Assembly: GCF_000150275.1 (NCBI RefSeq)
Contig: NW_002060969.1
Coordinates: 248,943 to 312,942 of the forward strand
Length of the DNA: 64,000 nt
Source of the DNA: Trichoplax adhaerens
Lineage: Eukaryota > Placozoa > Uniplacotomia > Trichoplacea > Trichoplacidae
Reading direction: 5' to 3'
In this document: one piece after another, positions 1-18,984 of the stretch
Layout: each line of letters opens with the position of its first letter
How positions within the stretch are numbered: the first letter of the stretch is position 1
The notes under the pieces: generated by a model
What the model saw: the letters and a program-made list of their open reading frames with translations, nothing else
The model's database searches: none
Told to the model about the DNA's origin: nothing
Translations under genes and position numbers: made by a program

Positions 1-1
1 G

Positions 2-1484
2 AAATCTTTTAGCGGTTTTAACGACGAGTTCATGAATTCATGCAGCAAAGGCTCTTTATTTAAAAGTTTGCTATTTTCCTTGTGTTTATTTCACGGAGTT
101 ATTTTGGAACGTCGTAAATTTGGACCATTAGGATTAAACATTCCTTATGAATTTACTGATGGAGATTTAAGAATTTGCATCAGTCAATTAAAAATGTTCT
201 TGGAAGAATATTCTCAAGTGCCCTTTAAAGTCTTAAAGTATACGGCCGGCCATATAAATTACGGAGGTCGAGTTACGGATGAATGGGATAGAAGATGCGT
301 GATGAACATTTTAGATGATTATTACAACAGCAGTGTGCTATCAGAAGATCATAGTTACTGCGATAACGGAACCTATAGGCAAATAAATCCGTCAGTTGAT
401 TACCAAGGCTATATGCATCACATCCGTTCGCTGCCAATTAATGACTCACCAGATATCTTCGGCTTACATGAAAATGCCAGCATAACTTTTGCGCAGAGTG
501 AGACGTTCACCCTACTTAATAATATACTAAAATTGCAACCTCGATCTTCAAAAGGAATCGATAGATCTAGAGAAGAAATTATGGAAGAAGCCGCTAGAGC
601 GATTCTAGACTCTATACCTGGTGCAATATCGATTGAATTTGTGGTTTCTAAATATCCAGTGAAATATGAAGAATCTATGAATACGGTACTAATCCAAGAA
701 GTGATCCGTTATAATAGATTATTACAGATTATAGTTAACACATTAGCGGATCTTTTGAAAGCGCTAAAAGGTCTAGTAGTTATGTCTTCTTCCCTTGAAA
801 CAATGGCAAGCAATATATATGATAATGCAGTACCGGAGACATGGAATTCTAGAGCATATCCATCTCTGAAACCTTTAGCTTCTTGGGTTAGCGATTTGAT
901 AGCAAGGGTGCAATATATCCGAAATTGGGTTGATACGGGAATTCCGGCAGTATTTTGGATTTCTGGATTTTTTTTCCCGCAGGCTTTTCTAACTGGGACT
1001 CTGCAAAATTTCGCAAGGCGAAAAGTTGTATCAATTGACACAATTTCCTTCGATTATAGTATGATGGACGATAGCAATTTCGAAGGAAAGCCAGAAATTG
1101 GATGCTATATACGTGGGTTATTTCTGGAAGGTGCTAGATGGGATAATGTTTCTAAATGTCTCACAGAATCTAGGCCGAAGGAACTTTACAGTGATATGCC
1201 CATAGTATGGCTAAAGCCTATCGTTAATCGAATTATGCCAATGGATGGTATTTATGTTTGCCCTGTCTATAAGACGCTTACTCGAGCAGGTAAAAGTTTT
1301 AGCATGCTTGACGTAAATTATCTATCTATCATTTACAATTGTATCTGGTGACATTTCACTAGGGACACTATCTACCACTGGACATTCCACGAATTTCGTC
1401 TTATCAATTGAAGTACCGAGCCTGAAGCCGCAGGAGCATTGGATTAAGAGAGGCGTTGCCTTAATTTGTGCGTTAGACTATTAA
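2..1484 (+). CDS. DNAH1: Axonemal dynein heavy chain, C-terminal part (DNAH1), 5' partial
   Basis: Last 469 residues of an inner-arm axonemal dynein heavy chain, the ATP-driven motor of motile cilia. Exons 2-1289 and 1363-1484; the intron 1290-1362 starts GTAAAAG and ends CACTAG. The frame is open to the window edge, so the Met at 32 is internal and the gene begins upstream. Visible family blocks: [10 protein letters not shown] and [14 protein letters not shown] early, then [37 protein letters not shown] and [16 protein letters not shown] (dynein C-terminal region). After the intron comes [11 protein letters not shown], ending [15 protein letters not shown]. That ending and [17 protein letters not shown] fit DNAH1 better than DNAH3/7/12; the paralogue call is from memory. 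Reading through the intron would give a false stop near 1349. An AATAAA lies at 1520. Confidence 0.95.
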
Positions 1485-2180
1485 AGCCTTGACAAAATAT
1501 CATAAACGCGAATTGTATGAATAAAATTTGGTAATTAATTGTATGTTATTATTATTATTATATATTATAAAAATTGTACGACTCATCGTCATTTCATTTA
1601 TTTCTATGTATGTCAGACGTCGATGCTTACTTCTTAACTTTGACTCTATCTTATATCAGTCTGATGTTAACTTCACAATACGTTTTAGTATTTTTTATCT
1701 CTACGTTCGGAACGATAATTAAGTGACGCCAAATATGGTAGTTAATCTGTCACAAAACTCGTATGTGTGGCCACATGCAAGTTCACTGTTAATGCTATAA
1801 CTGGAATCTTTATTCGCAATTTTGCATGTTTTCAGTTCTTTATCTGGGATTTCAATATAACTATTTTTTTATTACAAAGTTAAAATTTTTGAATATAATT
1901 GATCTTTAATCATGATGAGTAAGAAATATAATTTGAGAACGTGATTCAATTTCTAATGTAAAAGAAATTACAAACATACGAGTACATGGAATTAAGTATA
2001 TGTCCACAACATACAAACCCAACATCGGTAAATACTATTCCAGAGTGATCTCTAATTTCGTGGCTCAATAAATTGCGCTTTTAAAGGTAACAGGTACACT
2101 GTCTACCCGTATGCGCCGAATAGGACTTCGCCAGATCTTATAATCTGAACTGCTTTGCTCACAGTAGAGCGTACAGAAGA
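1485..2180. other. Intergenic, between convergent DNAH1 and TPCN2
   Basis: About 700 bp of AT-rich sequence between the DNAH1 stop and the TPCN2 stop on the opposite strand. It holds a DNAH1 polyadenylation signal at 1520. An open frame at 1528-1722 has AT-driven composition and no splice support, so I do not call it a gene. Confidence 0.6.
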
Positions 2181-8821
<6,641 letters not shown>

Positions 8822-9692
8822 ATTTGTGATGAACTGGATTGTAAAAGTTTTACTGCAAAATTATTCACATTTGTATTTCAAGTAAGATTATTGTTTTAAT
8901 TTTACTTTAGTTATTTTATTTTTTATTTTCCCATCTTTCGAGATTTACTGGAATGGCATAACATCAGTATTCAGTATACAGTACTGTACAGTACAGTACA
9001 GTACAGTGCAGACTTTTCGATCTTTTTTATTATTAAATTATTATTATTACAGTATGATCCGATGACTGCGCTGGTGCTACAGTACCGTGTTAAATGTACT
9101 GTACTGTACTGTACAAACTCGCCACGCCTGAGAACCTCTAATTTGTATGGTGATCTCTAGTGTCCTGTACACTAGAGACCCTTAGTACAGTACTGTACAG
9201 TACAGTATACTGTAGTACATTACGTATCGGAATTTCAGTGCTGTAAACCGTTCTGTAAAAACGTGTCACTGGATCAGGTTCCGGTAAATTTCGCGGTTTA
9301 ATCTTAAACTGTACTAGTTAGTCTAGAAATAACCGGACCCGCTGTCCAGTAAAAAGGCCAATTTTTTAACTTTTCTCCGGTATATTCTGAAGCCGGGGTT
9401 GGTTGAGGAGTCCCTGCAGCTTTCGTGATATCCGTGTTGATACGGCTTGGCCTACTGTACTGTACAGTACAATTCGAGCAAGTGAGCATACTGTAGTGAG
9501 TAGATACTGTACAATACTGTACACTGTACAGGACAGTACTGTACATGTAGTACTCTAGATCCCTCGCTCGTGTACATTACGCGTAAATACTGCTGAGAAC
9601 TAGAATTTAAACGGTCGCCATCCTTATTACATGAACAAGAAAATCAACTAATATCTATACATCTCTTTCCGTCCCTAAAAACTAACATCATC
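8822..9692. promoter_or_regulatory. Shared 5' region of TPCN2 and TMEM258 with palindromic array
   Basis: The start codons of TPCN2 (-) and TMEM258 (+) face away from each other across this 871-bp segment. It contains dense runs of the palindrome TACTGTACAGTA and variants (8980-9010, 9095-9115, 9180-9215, 9450-9545) and a GC-richer patch at 9230-9460. A bidirectional promoter is an inference from the layout. An 80-codon open frame on the minus strand (9304-9546) runs out of the array and matches nothing I know. Confidence 0.5.
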
Positions 9693-10360
9693 ATGGTGAG
9701 CTTGTCAGCTTGTTATCTAGCGTATATTATATATCTATATCTACATACCGCATTTGTACTTTAAGATGCTTTGTGCTGTGGATTGAGCTACAGTTTAACT
9801 TAACTGAACACTGCAAGTGCACATGTAAAATTTTCCTCATGCTTTCTATTTTATACGTACACTCAGGATACTGCGAATACGATGATAAGATATGTCAGTC
9901 CTATTAATCCAGCATCATTTCCTTCGCTCAGCATTTTACTTCTGGCTATTGGAATATTCTTCATGTCATGGTTTATTGTGTATCTTTCATTTTCCTGTCG
10001 ATTTTATTTAAGCCTTTTATTCTTTATTCATGAGAGTTACGAATCAGCTTCAAATGATTGATAACTTGTAGAAAATGAAGACGCTATGGCTTCGTCAGAT
10101 GTTTTACGATACTGTACTGTACCATGACTTTTTTTATCATTTACGTAAATTAGTAAAAGCTTTCTTAATTTATTAATACACAAGTTCGAGTTCGAGTTTG
10201 ATATTTCTTGACTATGTTTTATATCATCATCAGATATGAGGTCACTTCTAACAGGTTCACTAGAAATCTCAAGAAAGAGCTATTGGTTTCCTTCTTTGCT
10301 TCCCTTTTCTTAGGTTTTGGGGTTCTTTTCTTGGTTTTATGGGTTGGACTGTATGTATGA
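9693..10360 (+). CDS. TMEM258: TMEM258 / OST5-like oligosaccharyltransferase subunit, complete
   Basis: Small two-helix ER membrane protein, a subunit of the oligosaccharyltransferase that N-glycosylates proteins entering the ER. Exons: ATG at 9693-9695, then 9867-9979 and 10234-10360, giving 80 aa (human 79). The match to the family is nearly residue for residue: [12 protein letters not shown], first helix [18 protein letters not shown], then TRNLKKELL and second helix [19 protein letters not shown], ending LYV. The first coding exon would hold only the initiator Met, with donor ATG|GTGAGC. An alternative start is the in-frame ATG six codons into the second exon. Confidence 0.95.
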
Positions 10361-10740
10361 AAGCAATTCCTATTCGGATGGTACTTACTCTTAGTCAACA
10401 AGATATTGTTCAGAAAAGGAATTCTACAGAGAATCCAAGTAGAGCTGTATTAAAACTAACTTCGTTAAATTAGTGTTACAGTCCTATTAGCTAAAAACCA
10501 ATTATATCTGAATGATGATTCGATTAATACTGAATGCGTAAACGTTGTTCCGCCGTTACTTGCACAGTAACGCGTAAATGTAAAGTTTCTATCTATTAGA
10601 AAATTGCTAGTCATTGTTAGCAATCAATTACCTACAATATGAAATAGCGATTTCTGGTGTGAGATTTCGCATATTATCAATTGTATCTTAAGAAAATAAA
10701 ACTAATGCTCGATAACTAGAAGTCCGTCAACGACACAAAG

Positions 10741-11174
10741 GTTACTAGCTCTGCCAACTTACCGCAACACTTCCTGGTGGGTGAAAAAGTCAGTTTTTCC
10801 GCTAATTCGTGCATACTAATACAGTATTGCGTACAATTACGTGAGCTTCTGGTATTTTTAACCTACCATAATCAGGTTAGCATACATGTTATAATTTACA
10901 AGATATTGCATAAGTTTACATGCTTATTAAATATTAATTGCCATAATTTCGTTGATGGCGTTAATTACTCTACAAGATAACTGACTGGCCTATCGACATT
11001 TATATCAGACCTTTTGAATTCATACCAGATATCTCACGAATAGTTGAACATACTCTCATGTACAGTAAAGAATTTAGAGATGAATCAGAGACTGATCCCT
11101 TACCAATTCAGCAATCATCTCTTTTAAACACTACTGTTGTCCAAAACAGTAAACTGTATTTTATGTTATTATAG
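10741..11174 (+). CDS. Unidentified gene, three 3' exons
   Basis: Three exon-like stretches join in phase 0: 10741-10776, 10825-10875 (acceptor ACAG, donor CAG|GTTAGC) and 10977-11174 (acceptor ACAAG, stop TAG). They encode about 94 residues including QLRELLVFLTYHNQ, DWPIDIYIRPFEFIPDIS and EFRDESETDPLPIQ. The composition is coding-like, with acidic stretches and Trp-Pro. I do not recognise the protein. It lies 380 bp after TMEM258 on the same strand. The 5' end is not found, and the last exon may end earlier at an internal donor. Confidence 0.45.
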
Positions 11175-14100
11175 CGCCAATCCTATATCTCTGCATTGTT
11201 ATTAAGTACTAGTTGATTCCTCGCTCGTTTTACTTCACGTGCTACACTGTACCAATTGTACTGTACTTATACCTTTTGCTTTGCAGGTTATCACTAACTC
11301 ACTGCACTGTAATGAAATGATACAGTATTTATAATTAATTAAGAATTGAAATTGCAGATTTAAATGTACGCATAGTATAGAATCATAGTAGAACAGCGCA
11401 GTATGTTTGAGTAAATATGTATATCGTGATCTGTAAAATTAACAAAAACAGTTATAGCTTAGCTTGTTCATTAACCCTTAATAAGGAACAATATTTGCTA
11501 TTTTTGAAGAAGGCTAGTAGATAAAATAAAGATTCCATACGCGGTTTTCTTGCTTCTATTCGAAGTCTAAAGATCAATTGTAATGCTGACAAATGCTAGT
11601 AGTAAGAAGTTCACTATCAAAAAATTGGGCGAAAAACGTTTATTTACAAAATTGATTACAAAGCCATATTCATGATACCACACTAGATCAAACAAGGGTT
11701 ATTTTCTTACTCCACTTGCGGAATCGTTATGGCATTAAATTTCTCTGCTACGAGGCTAACTTATCTCTGTGTCATCTCCTAACTCCAATCGTAAATATGA
11801 GTAAATGCTATCTACCCTGAACTATCTTATCTTCGTCTCCATCTAAATCGCACATCACTTCACCAATATTGTTAAGTCTTTTCATGGTTCTGATCTTGTG
11901 CCATTAATTAGATCATATACGCTTAATTATCTTTACTTGAAATCAGGATGCACCTTAGTAACTAAATCAAGCTACTATGAATGATTGCGATATCAACTAG
12001 GTTCATACTCACTGGCATTAAAGACTGTCTAATTCTACAATAAAAGTAAACGTTGCTCTTATGGATATAATTTTATAGTTTTTTATAGTTTTTCTCTTGT
12101 GAAATTCGCAAATTATGCATGTCGAAGTAATGAATTTCAAGGTTAATGGAGTGACGACTTATAATTAGTTGTTATACTCTAACTCGAAATCCGCTTCTAA
12201 GTGTACACGAATTATAAATCGAATTGTATTTATTACCCTCCTATACTTACATATTGGTTGGGATGATCGAAGTCTATCTTGAAGCAGCTGATTCAAATTC
12301 ATACTATAATTTAGCAAGGAATTAAGTGCAACGTTCAATCCACACTTACAGCTTCAATTAAAACTGATACAAGACAATCAATAAAAATAACTTTCCTTAG
12401 CAAACATATAAATACTCAATAGTATTTATAGTACTACACAACTTCATTTCGACAATCTTCCAAATCTTATCTTGAAAGATTAATATGAATAATTAATTAA
12501 TGAATGTACCACCTGGAATTAACTTAAATCTATAAATTTGTATTTAATGTAAAAAGAGTAAAAATGCAAATTAAATTATTATAATAAGCAATCTCATGGG
12601 TTAAATCATGTTCACAAAATTTTTATAGTTTTGTCACGGTACGAACTAACGTGAAGAAATAGCTATCTAAATTTGGTGAATATAATATAGTGATAATATA
12701 TTACAACTACTTACTTACAATAGGAATTACTCTAATTATAAATGTGTTACAGTAAATTTAATGCGTGCTGTAATGTGCACTGAAATGATTCTGTGAATGG
12801 ACCTATTGTAGTCCGACTGTGAAAAATTAGTTAGTAGATGTTCTCACATAAGTATTTTTATAAGATGACTCATGAATGTTAGCTGCTGTAGAAGGGTATA
12901 TAAGCCCGTCAGATAGTTGAATAAAGTAGTTCTCAATTATCTAGTTAAGTTTAACGTAGAAGCAAAGGCGTCTAAATTCTTGTGAGGTAGTTAAGGGATA
13001 CTGAATCCCGGAGACTGTAGTAATTTAGAGATTTGTTTTACGTTATCCTTGTCACGAAGCTGGTTTGTGACAAGTTTACAACCAGATTTTGATAAGTAAT
13101 CACACATAATCGATCGCTTTAATTAAGGAATAATTAATTTCCCGTCCCGAATCACCTTATGCCATTATTTAAAGGTCGATTTTACAGTTCTGCATTATCG
13201 CCAAAATTCCATCGACAATGATTATTCATGTTACGTACACTGTTACACTCTACCATACCAGCATGAAAACGATATGAGATTCAGCCTCTACTAGCTTAGG
13301 TCAACTACAGTCCTATATATATACACTACAGTATGCATAGTATTCTATATTAATAGACTTTTAATTAATATGCAGTGCTCTATTTAACTGCAAATTCTGT
13401 ATGTGTATTGTAATCTCTATGGAACTCTACAGAATTATGGTAAACTGTTACGCGAACTGTATTTGTAAGCCTATTATAATCTATGAGATTAGATTGCAAT
13501 CATTGATAAAAGTGGTGCGAGTTATTTCAGGACTTTTACATAAGCTGGATATGTACCAATATCACTGAAAGGTATAAGTGGACTGTGTAAGAATTCAATT
13601 TGAGACCTACAATAATTAATTGTTAGCCATTGCTTCAGGCAGTATAATAAGTTTCCCAAGAATATAAATGATAAATTAATTATTAACCGTGCATATGCTA
13701 AAAGTAAGGTGGGTAGTAGGCAGCGTTGTTAATAATATAATGTTATAAAATAGGGCAATCGCATGTCAGCCTTGGGAGATTAGCAATCACATTCGTATGA
13801 TATTGATTCGTAACATGAATCGTTCTATATATAAGTCTACCGGGTAAATCAAGAAGGAATTTCGGTACTCGCAGCAGAGACTACAACAGAATCGTTTATA
13901 TTAGTACATACAGATTATGAAGAGATTTTGAGATAAGATTATTCCATCAAATAGTTAAACTACGCATATTCTGATAGTTCACTCAGAATGCCTTCATAAT
14001 AACGTGATGTCACATTTAATAATACTAGTGCAAACTCCCGTCGCTTTACTGACGGTTTACGATAATGTGCTCATTTAACAGAGGTTCAGTAACTTTATAC

Positions 14101-15234
14101 CGTGTACTGTGTATAACAATAACCAAACTGTGATTAGTCATACTTTCTTTCATTCGTCTCAGTAGTGAAATTTTCGATTACAAAATTTATTTTGTATTCA
14201 TACGCGTAATATCTACTAAGAAAGTAAGTATTAGGCATTTCTTGATAAAAGACTGGTCGCTCAAATAAATATATATAATTAATAGTAACAATTAAAGTTA
14301 AGATTAGCACTCTTAAGTGTGGCCAAAATAGTTATTAATTTGTTTTTGAATTCGAAGAGCTAAGAAGTTTTTGTGATTTTCCTTCTTTCTACTGACTTAT
14401 TTCTTTTTTAGTGTTAGTGGTAAGTTACAGATTTTTCAGGATATCAATCAAATAATTATTCAATAAACTAGTTACCAAATTGGTCATCAGATTTGCTTAA
14501 AATACGTCAGAAATTTGTACACATATTAGGTGTATAAGATTTAAAAAAACAATTAAACTGAGTATAGATGGTGGTTGCAATTACATTGATTACAATAAGT
14601 AGAATGAGAAGAAATATCTAGATTGGATCACCAAGACTGTTCTTAGTTTGTCATATTCAGTTGATATTTTTCGACACGTTGAATTATGATTCTATTGCCA
14701 TAGTTATATTTGGAAAGTCAGAAATGGTAATAGTGCCATATATGTCACTTTATCAATTTTCAGGTCCTGTGACTAAAAGATGATACGGTTAGTTGTAGTG
14801 ATCTACACTGAAAAGAGGTTTAATTACATAACAAAATTCCTGCGGTATGTTCGAATATTTCTGTAAAAGTGATAGCATTAGTGTGCAAATTTCTAACGGT
14901 ATCAAAGGGTTATTAATTAATACAATTGACATATAGAAATTACAAAGTTACTTTTAGTTAATTATGCTCTAATGCTTGAAATATCTAATTGCAATGATTT
15001 GTTAGCAATCATCATGCATTGAATCCTGTAAAAGTTGTTAAACTACATTAAACCATATAGTTATAACTTTCGTAAATCGTTATAACGATTATTCTGGTTA
15101 TACTTTATGTCAGTATCCCTTCCTTTGAACAAGTATGTTTGCAAGTACATTTATACCTCTGATCTTAATTATGGACAGAACCTAGAAGTGATAGTGATTT
15201 TTAGATCGCTTATAATTAGGATTGCATTACTTAC
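11175..15234. other. AT-rich region without a supported gene
   Basis: About 4 kb with frequent stops in all frames. It contains one member of a dispersed repeat (11755-11842) and scattered single TACTGTAC motifs. An exon-like stretch on the minus strand (12302-12252, ATG to a GTAAGT donor) could not be linked to a second exon. A short minus-strand frame at about 14710-14780 (LKIDKVTYMALLPFLTFQ) is also unsupported. Confidence 0.4.
11755..11842. repeat. Dispersed repeat copy 1
   Basis: Matches 58386-58467 in the same orientation, with shared blocks TATCTCTGTGT, ATCTCCTAACTC and ATCTTATCTTCGTCTCCAT and a few substitutions or indels. Probably a fragment of an old transposable element; no coding part was recognised. 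Confidence 0.75.
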
Positions 15235-16224
15235 GATCGCATAAAATAACCCAAGTTTTTCTACGGCGGCCTGTATTGAAACTTTCAGCTTTCTTTCAGT
15301 AATTAAGCATCGCTAAACAGAATTAAGCAATGAACTAAGGCTCAATGCAATATCGTACTTATAGACACATAATTGTCTTTATGACTGATTGTGTGAAATG
15401 CGCTGAAGACAGATAGTCAGCCGACGATTTAGCATTTAAGTAGTATTATTCATTTACTCAGAATGGTAGCGAGTAATTCTGATGTTATAAATCAATCAAT
15501 CAACCGTAACTCACTTCTAAGGTGATTATGGCAACCCTGCCGCTTCCGTTGTCTAAATCTTCATAGATTTTCTGTAAAGTGGACATGTCATTGAAATCAT
15601 AAAACACGATACGAATAGTCAAATATTATAGAAGAAATTTACTGTTTTGGAGTATCTGAGTAGCACTTACTCTAAGCGAAGAATTACCTGTATATAATAC
15701 AGTACACTACATGAATAAAGTAGAATCAGCTTAGAATCCCAATATAGCATACTTAAAGATATTATTAACAATTGTTACTCTGCACCGTAAAAGTGCACAC
15801 TTATTAACATCCTGACCATCTTGAAGCAATCACATAACTATATATAAGTTCGTAAACTAACTTTGTTCAACTATCGATGTGTCGATGAAATTCAAATATT
15901 CAATACGTGGATTTCGCTAAAAAATGTGTGGTGAGAATATAGTGCATAAAGACTACTGAAATGTTATAATATATTACATAGAGTGATATGAAGCAGTGAA
16001 ATGAGAAATTTATACGCTGTTCACCTTACAAACAAATTATTGCAATTAATGTAATGGGTACAAAAATCACGGTTACAATACAATATGCAGTTGAGTTGAA
16101 AATAAGCAAAAATCGAAGATAAAAAAAGGGAGTGTTATTTAGATTTACGTACGATCAATGCTGCATAATTCTCTTTATCCTCAACTTCACAATAATCTAA
16201 GTTTTCGTAGCACTGCTTTGCCAT
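15235..16224 (-). CDS. Unidentified small gene, first exons
   Basis: An exon at 16224-16153 opens with ATG (MAKQCYENLDYCEVEDKENY) and ends in a GTACGT donor. A second at 15571-15515 (IYEDLDNGSGRVAIITLE) ends in a strong GTGAGT donor. A third at about 15292-15235 ends in GTAAGT and is open in two frames, so its phase is undecided. The first exon also has a plausible acceptor just upstream, so the ATG may not be the true start. No 3' end was found and the protein is not recognised. Confidence 0.35.
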
Positions 16225-16759
16225 CGGACTGGAAAACCGCGATTAAACTTTAATATACCACAATATTAATCGAGTACGTCAGTCAGAATAAATATCATAT
16301 ACTCGTACCTCATTGCTGCTAGGCAATCGCATAGACACTTAAACGTGTAATACTCCGCAACGCCAAAGAACGTGGTATTGTCCGAAATCCAGTGAATCTA
16401 TTGTATTGTAATAGCAGTTTTCAGGACGTATGCGCATAAATATTAAATTATTAAATTAAATTAATTAATTAAACCATGCTTAATGAGTTATATTATAATT
16501 ACTATTTATACTGTACTGTACGTACTGTATATTTGAACACAGAAAATAAAATTATCGACAGATCATTAGTTATAGCAGCGATACGAAATGTTCAGTGTTA
16601 AGTAATACAAATATATCGCTGTGGAATTGCAGTACTGTACTAGACTGAGTAGACCTGCTTACTTTAATACGGCGTAGGCTACGAGTGAGACTCTTTATGC
16701 TAAAAGATATATGTACGTATGCTCATATTTATAAAATCTTATGGTTAAACCTTTTTCAG

Positions 16760-16916
16760 AAAGTTTCTTTGTTTGGAAGACAGGCTTCTAGGCAGTATTT
16801 TTATAATGTCGTTAAATCCTAGTCTCCTTATTGAGTTGGATAAAGATTTACATGGTAATTAGTAACCTTTTTCATTGATTGCTGTAGGCAACAGTATACT
16901 TCCTAGATACCTACCC
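16760..16916 (+). CDS. Unidentified gene, two exons
   Basis: Exon 16760-16854 follows a TTTTTCAG acceptor. It encodes KFLCLEDRLLGSIFIMSLNP and then a Leu/Asp-rich stretch, ending in a GTAATT donor. Exon 16888-16916 follows GCTGTAG and continues in frame (NSILPRYLP), but its donor GTCTAA is weak. The composition looks coding; the family is unknown, and start and end were not found. Confidence 0.35.
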
Positions 16917-17803
16917 GTCTAAATCAGCATCTAAAGATTTAAATTCGTTTATTATCGAACCTAACTTCTCATTATTGATAGTTGGGCTGGAAATCTGTGG
17001 CTAAATATATATATAGCACGCGAGATGAGTGGAAAGATTACTAATTGCTTAAGGAAATTAATTAAAATATTTGAAGGTAAAAGTTGTCTCAGTTTTATCA
17101 ACTATGATTAATCATCACCTATCTCTTACACTCTGCAACCTTTCTAAATAAATAGAAACACCTATAAAGAAATTTTGTAGTTTTATAGCGATGAACTTAC
17201 CTCTAACGGATTCTCAAGTTGAGAAGATTTCGGAGACATACTAGGATTTAAAAAATTACGAATCTATGTGGAAATCTATTCTCTTAAGTATTTAGCAGTT
17301 CCTTTAGATCATATTATTAAAATTACATAAAGACAACTAGGTATGTCATGGTGCATAGGATAAGTGCAGTAAATATGACATAATGAATTCCAATGTAGCA
17401 AGCCAACATGCACCAGTAAAAGTTAAATCATAATTTTGCGGAACTTCTTACTTTATATTTTCCGAATTTTTATCTTCTCCTTCTACGTCATTCCTATATA
17501 CAATTATTTATTTTAGAATATCGCACACAAATGCAGCATACAGATCATAGATTTACTTCTAAGCTACGTAAGCTTATTAATATTTTCGAGAAAGTTTTAC
17601 TGCATGTATTAGTCGCTTTTCTACCATTTTAATAAATCCAAAATTAAAAAATTTTAACAACATTTTGCACGATTTCAAAGGTGTTAATCCTATACTAATT
17701 TTTATATATAATGCTCGTATATCACACAATCTCTGTACTGAATGACATGGGTCATATACTGCCCATTTTATACTGCTACCGTGAAAAAGAAATACGATAT
17801 GGG

Positions 17804-18717
17804 TTAAATGACTAATTTACTGTACACTGTACAGTGTACATGTACAGTATAGTATATTGCCAACCTTTCGATACTGCTGTCTTCCATTATTGGGCTGTTC
17901 GTGGACAGATGCAAAGTAGCAGACACTACTATGGATTGCAATGGCATTTTTACAGTTTCCACAGACCGCACTTCCTTATTGTCCGCAATAGGTGGTTGAA
18001 TATACGTCTCACTATCTTTAGCGTTATTTTTCTTCGAGTAATGCTTACGAGGCAGCCTGCTATACATTCGTTTACCAAATCGCTGACTTTTGGACTTGTC
18101 GTCAATTGCCTATAATCAAGTACTATGAGATGGGAAAATAGAATCACGCAAAACAGATTTGTATAAGCCTTCATACCGTTTTCCTTGGTGATTTAATAGA
18201 TTGCAGAGGTGTTAGTTGCTTGTGTTCCGGCAGGTACTTAGAACTAAAATTTTTGAATTTAGTCAATATGATAAATAATACTCAGAAACGACATCAATAA
18301 ACAAATATAAATTGTTGGGAAGGTCATGCTTAAAAGATAACCATTATATTCAGTTGATCTATTCTTTTTGTAGCAACGACTTCACGAAAAATTTTTATAA
18401 AAAATAATTTCTTTTTGGAGAAGTCCCTATCTGCAGTTAAACTAGAAGCTACGTAAAACAGGTGTGACATACTTGAACCCTTTTCCTAAATACATATCTT
18501 TCGCTATATCGCATAATTCTATAGGAAATTTCGTCAGTCTTCTGCGGCCGAAATTACTTGCGAATGAAATCTCTCTAAATTTTGTAGTTTGAAATCATGA
18601 TGTATTGTAAGCATGCTTGTAAGCTGTTTTAATCGTAAAAATCATCATCTAATTATATTGTTAGCGGCAGCTAATATTGCAAACCTATTCAATAGTTTCG
18701 CTGGTGTAACTCTCAAT
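17804..18717 (-). CDS. Unidentified gene, four 3' exons
   Basis: Four exons join in frame: 18717-18685, 18574-18473, 18243-18177 and 18109-17804 (stop TAA), about 169 residues. Blocks include FGRRRLTKFPIELCDIAKDM, YLPEHKQLTPLQSIKSPRK and RFGKRMYSRLPRKHYSKK. The basic character suggests a nucleic-acid or cytoskeleton binder, but that is only a guess. RFGKR resembles an amidation and cleavage site; no signal peptide is in frame, so I do not call it a neuropeptide precursor. The last codons run through a TGTACA palindrome cluster and may not be translated if an earlier donor is used. Confidence 0.55.
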
Positions 18718-18751
18718 CTAATATCTTCACTGCTAGGCCAGCTATAAGTTG

Positions 18752-18984
18752 ATGGATTCTTCAGATGATGAAGTTTTATTTGTAAAAGTTGAGAAGAAGC
18801 GCATGTACAGCATATCAATGCCTCTAGTATACAGTAGCTATGAGATCTCTTGTTAAAAAACTTATTTCTTATGAAATAATAACCTGTAAGGATGTGATAA
18901 TTTTCTTATTTCGTAATTGCTCTTTCGTTATTTGGTGTTGTGAAATACTAGACAAAAAAACAAATACGTTCATTGCCTACAAGG
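18752..18984 (+). CDS. Unidentified gene, two 5' exons
   Basis: Exon 18752-18826 opens with ATG and encodes an acidic start (MDSSDDEVLFVKVEKKR); its donor is GTATAC. Exon 18952-18984 (TKKQIRSLPTR) has a GGTAAG donor and joins in phase 0. The gene is divergent from the minus-strand gene at 17804-18717. Later exons were not found and the protein is not recognised. Confidence 0.3.

Noticed and set aside
32-1351. A 439-codon single-exon gene starting at the Met at 32
   Set aside because: The frame is open upstream with dynein-like residues, and the last 20 codons are intron read-through. Splicing at 1290-1362 restores the conserved dynein C-terminus.
9304-9546. 80-codon minus-strand frame with GC-richer sequence
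   Set aside because: It starts inside the palindromic array, has no recognisable family and no partner exon. It lies in the TPCN2/TMEM258 promoter interval.
12252-12302. Possible first exon MNLNQLLQDRLRSSQPI on the minus strand
   Set aside because: It has a good GTAAGT donor, but no following exon gives an open frame. It probably arose by chance.
17834-18115. 93-codon plus-strand open frame
   Set aside because: Shadow of the better supported minus-strand exon 18109-17804.
17950-18174. Signal-peptide-like start MKAYTNLFCVILFSHLIVLD on the minus strand, suggesting a neuropeptide precursor with RFGKR
   Set aside because: The hydrophobic stretch is in a different frame from the RFGKR exon and lies within the intron before its acceptor. 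The true upstream exons continue in the other frame.
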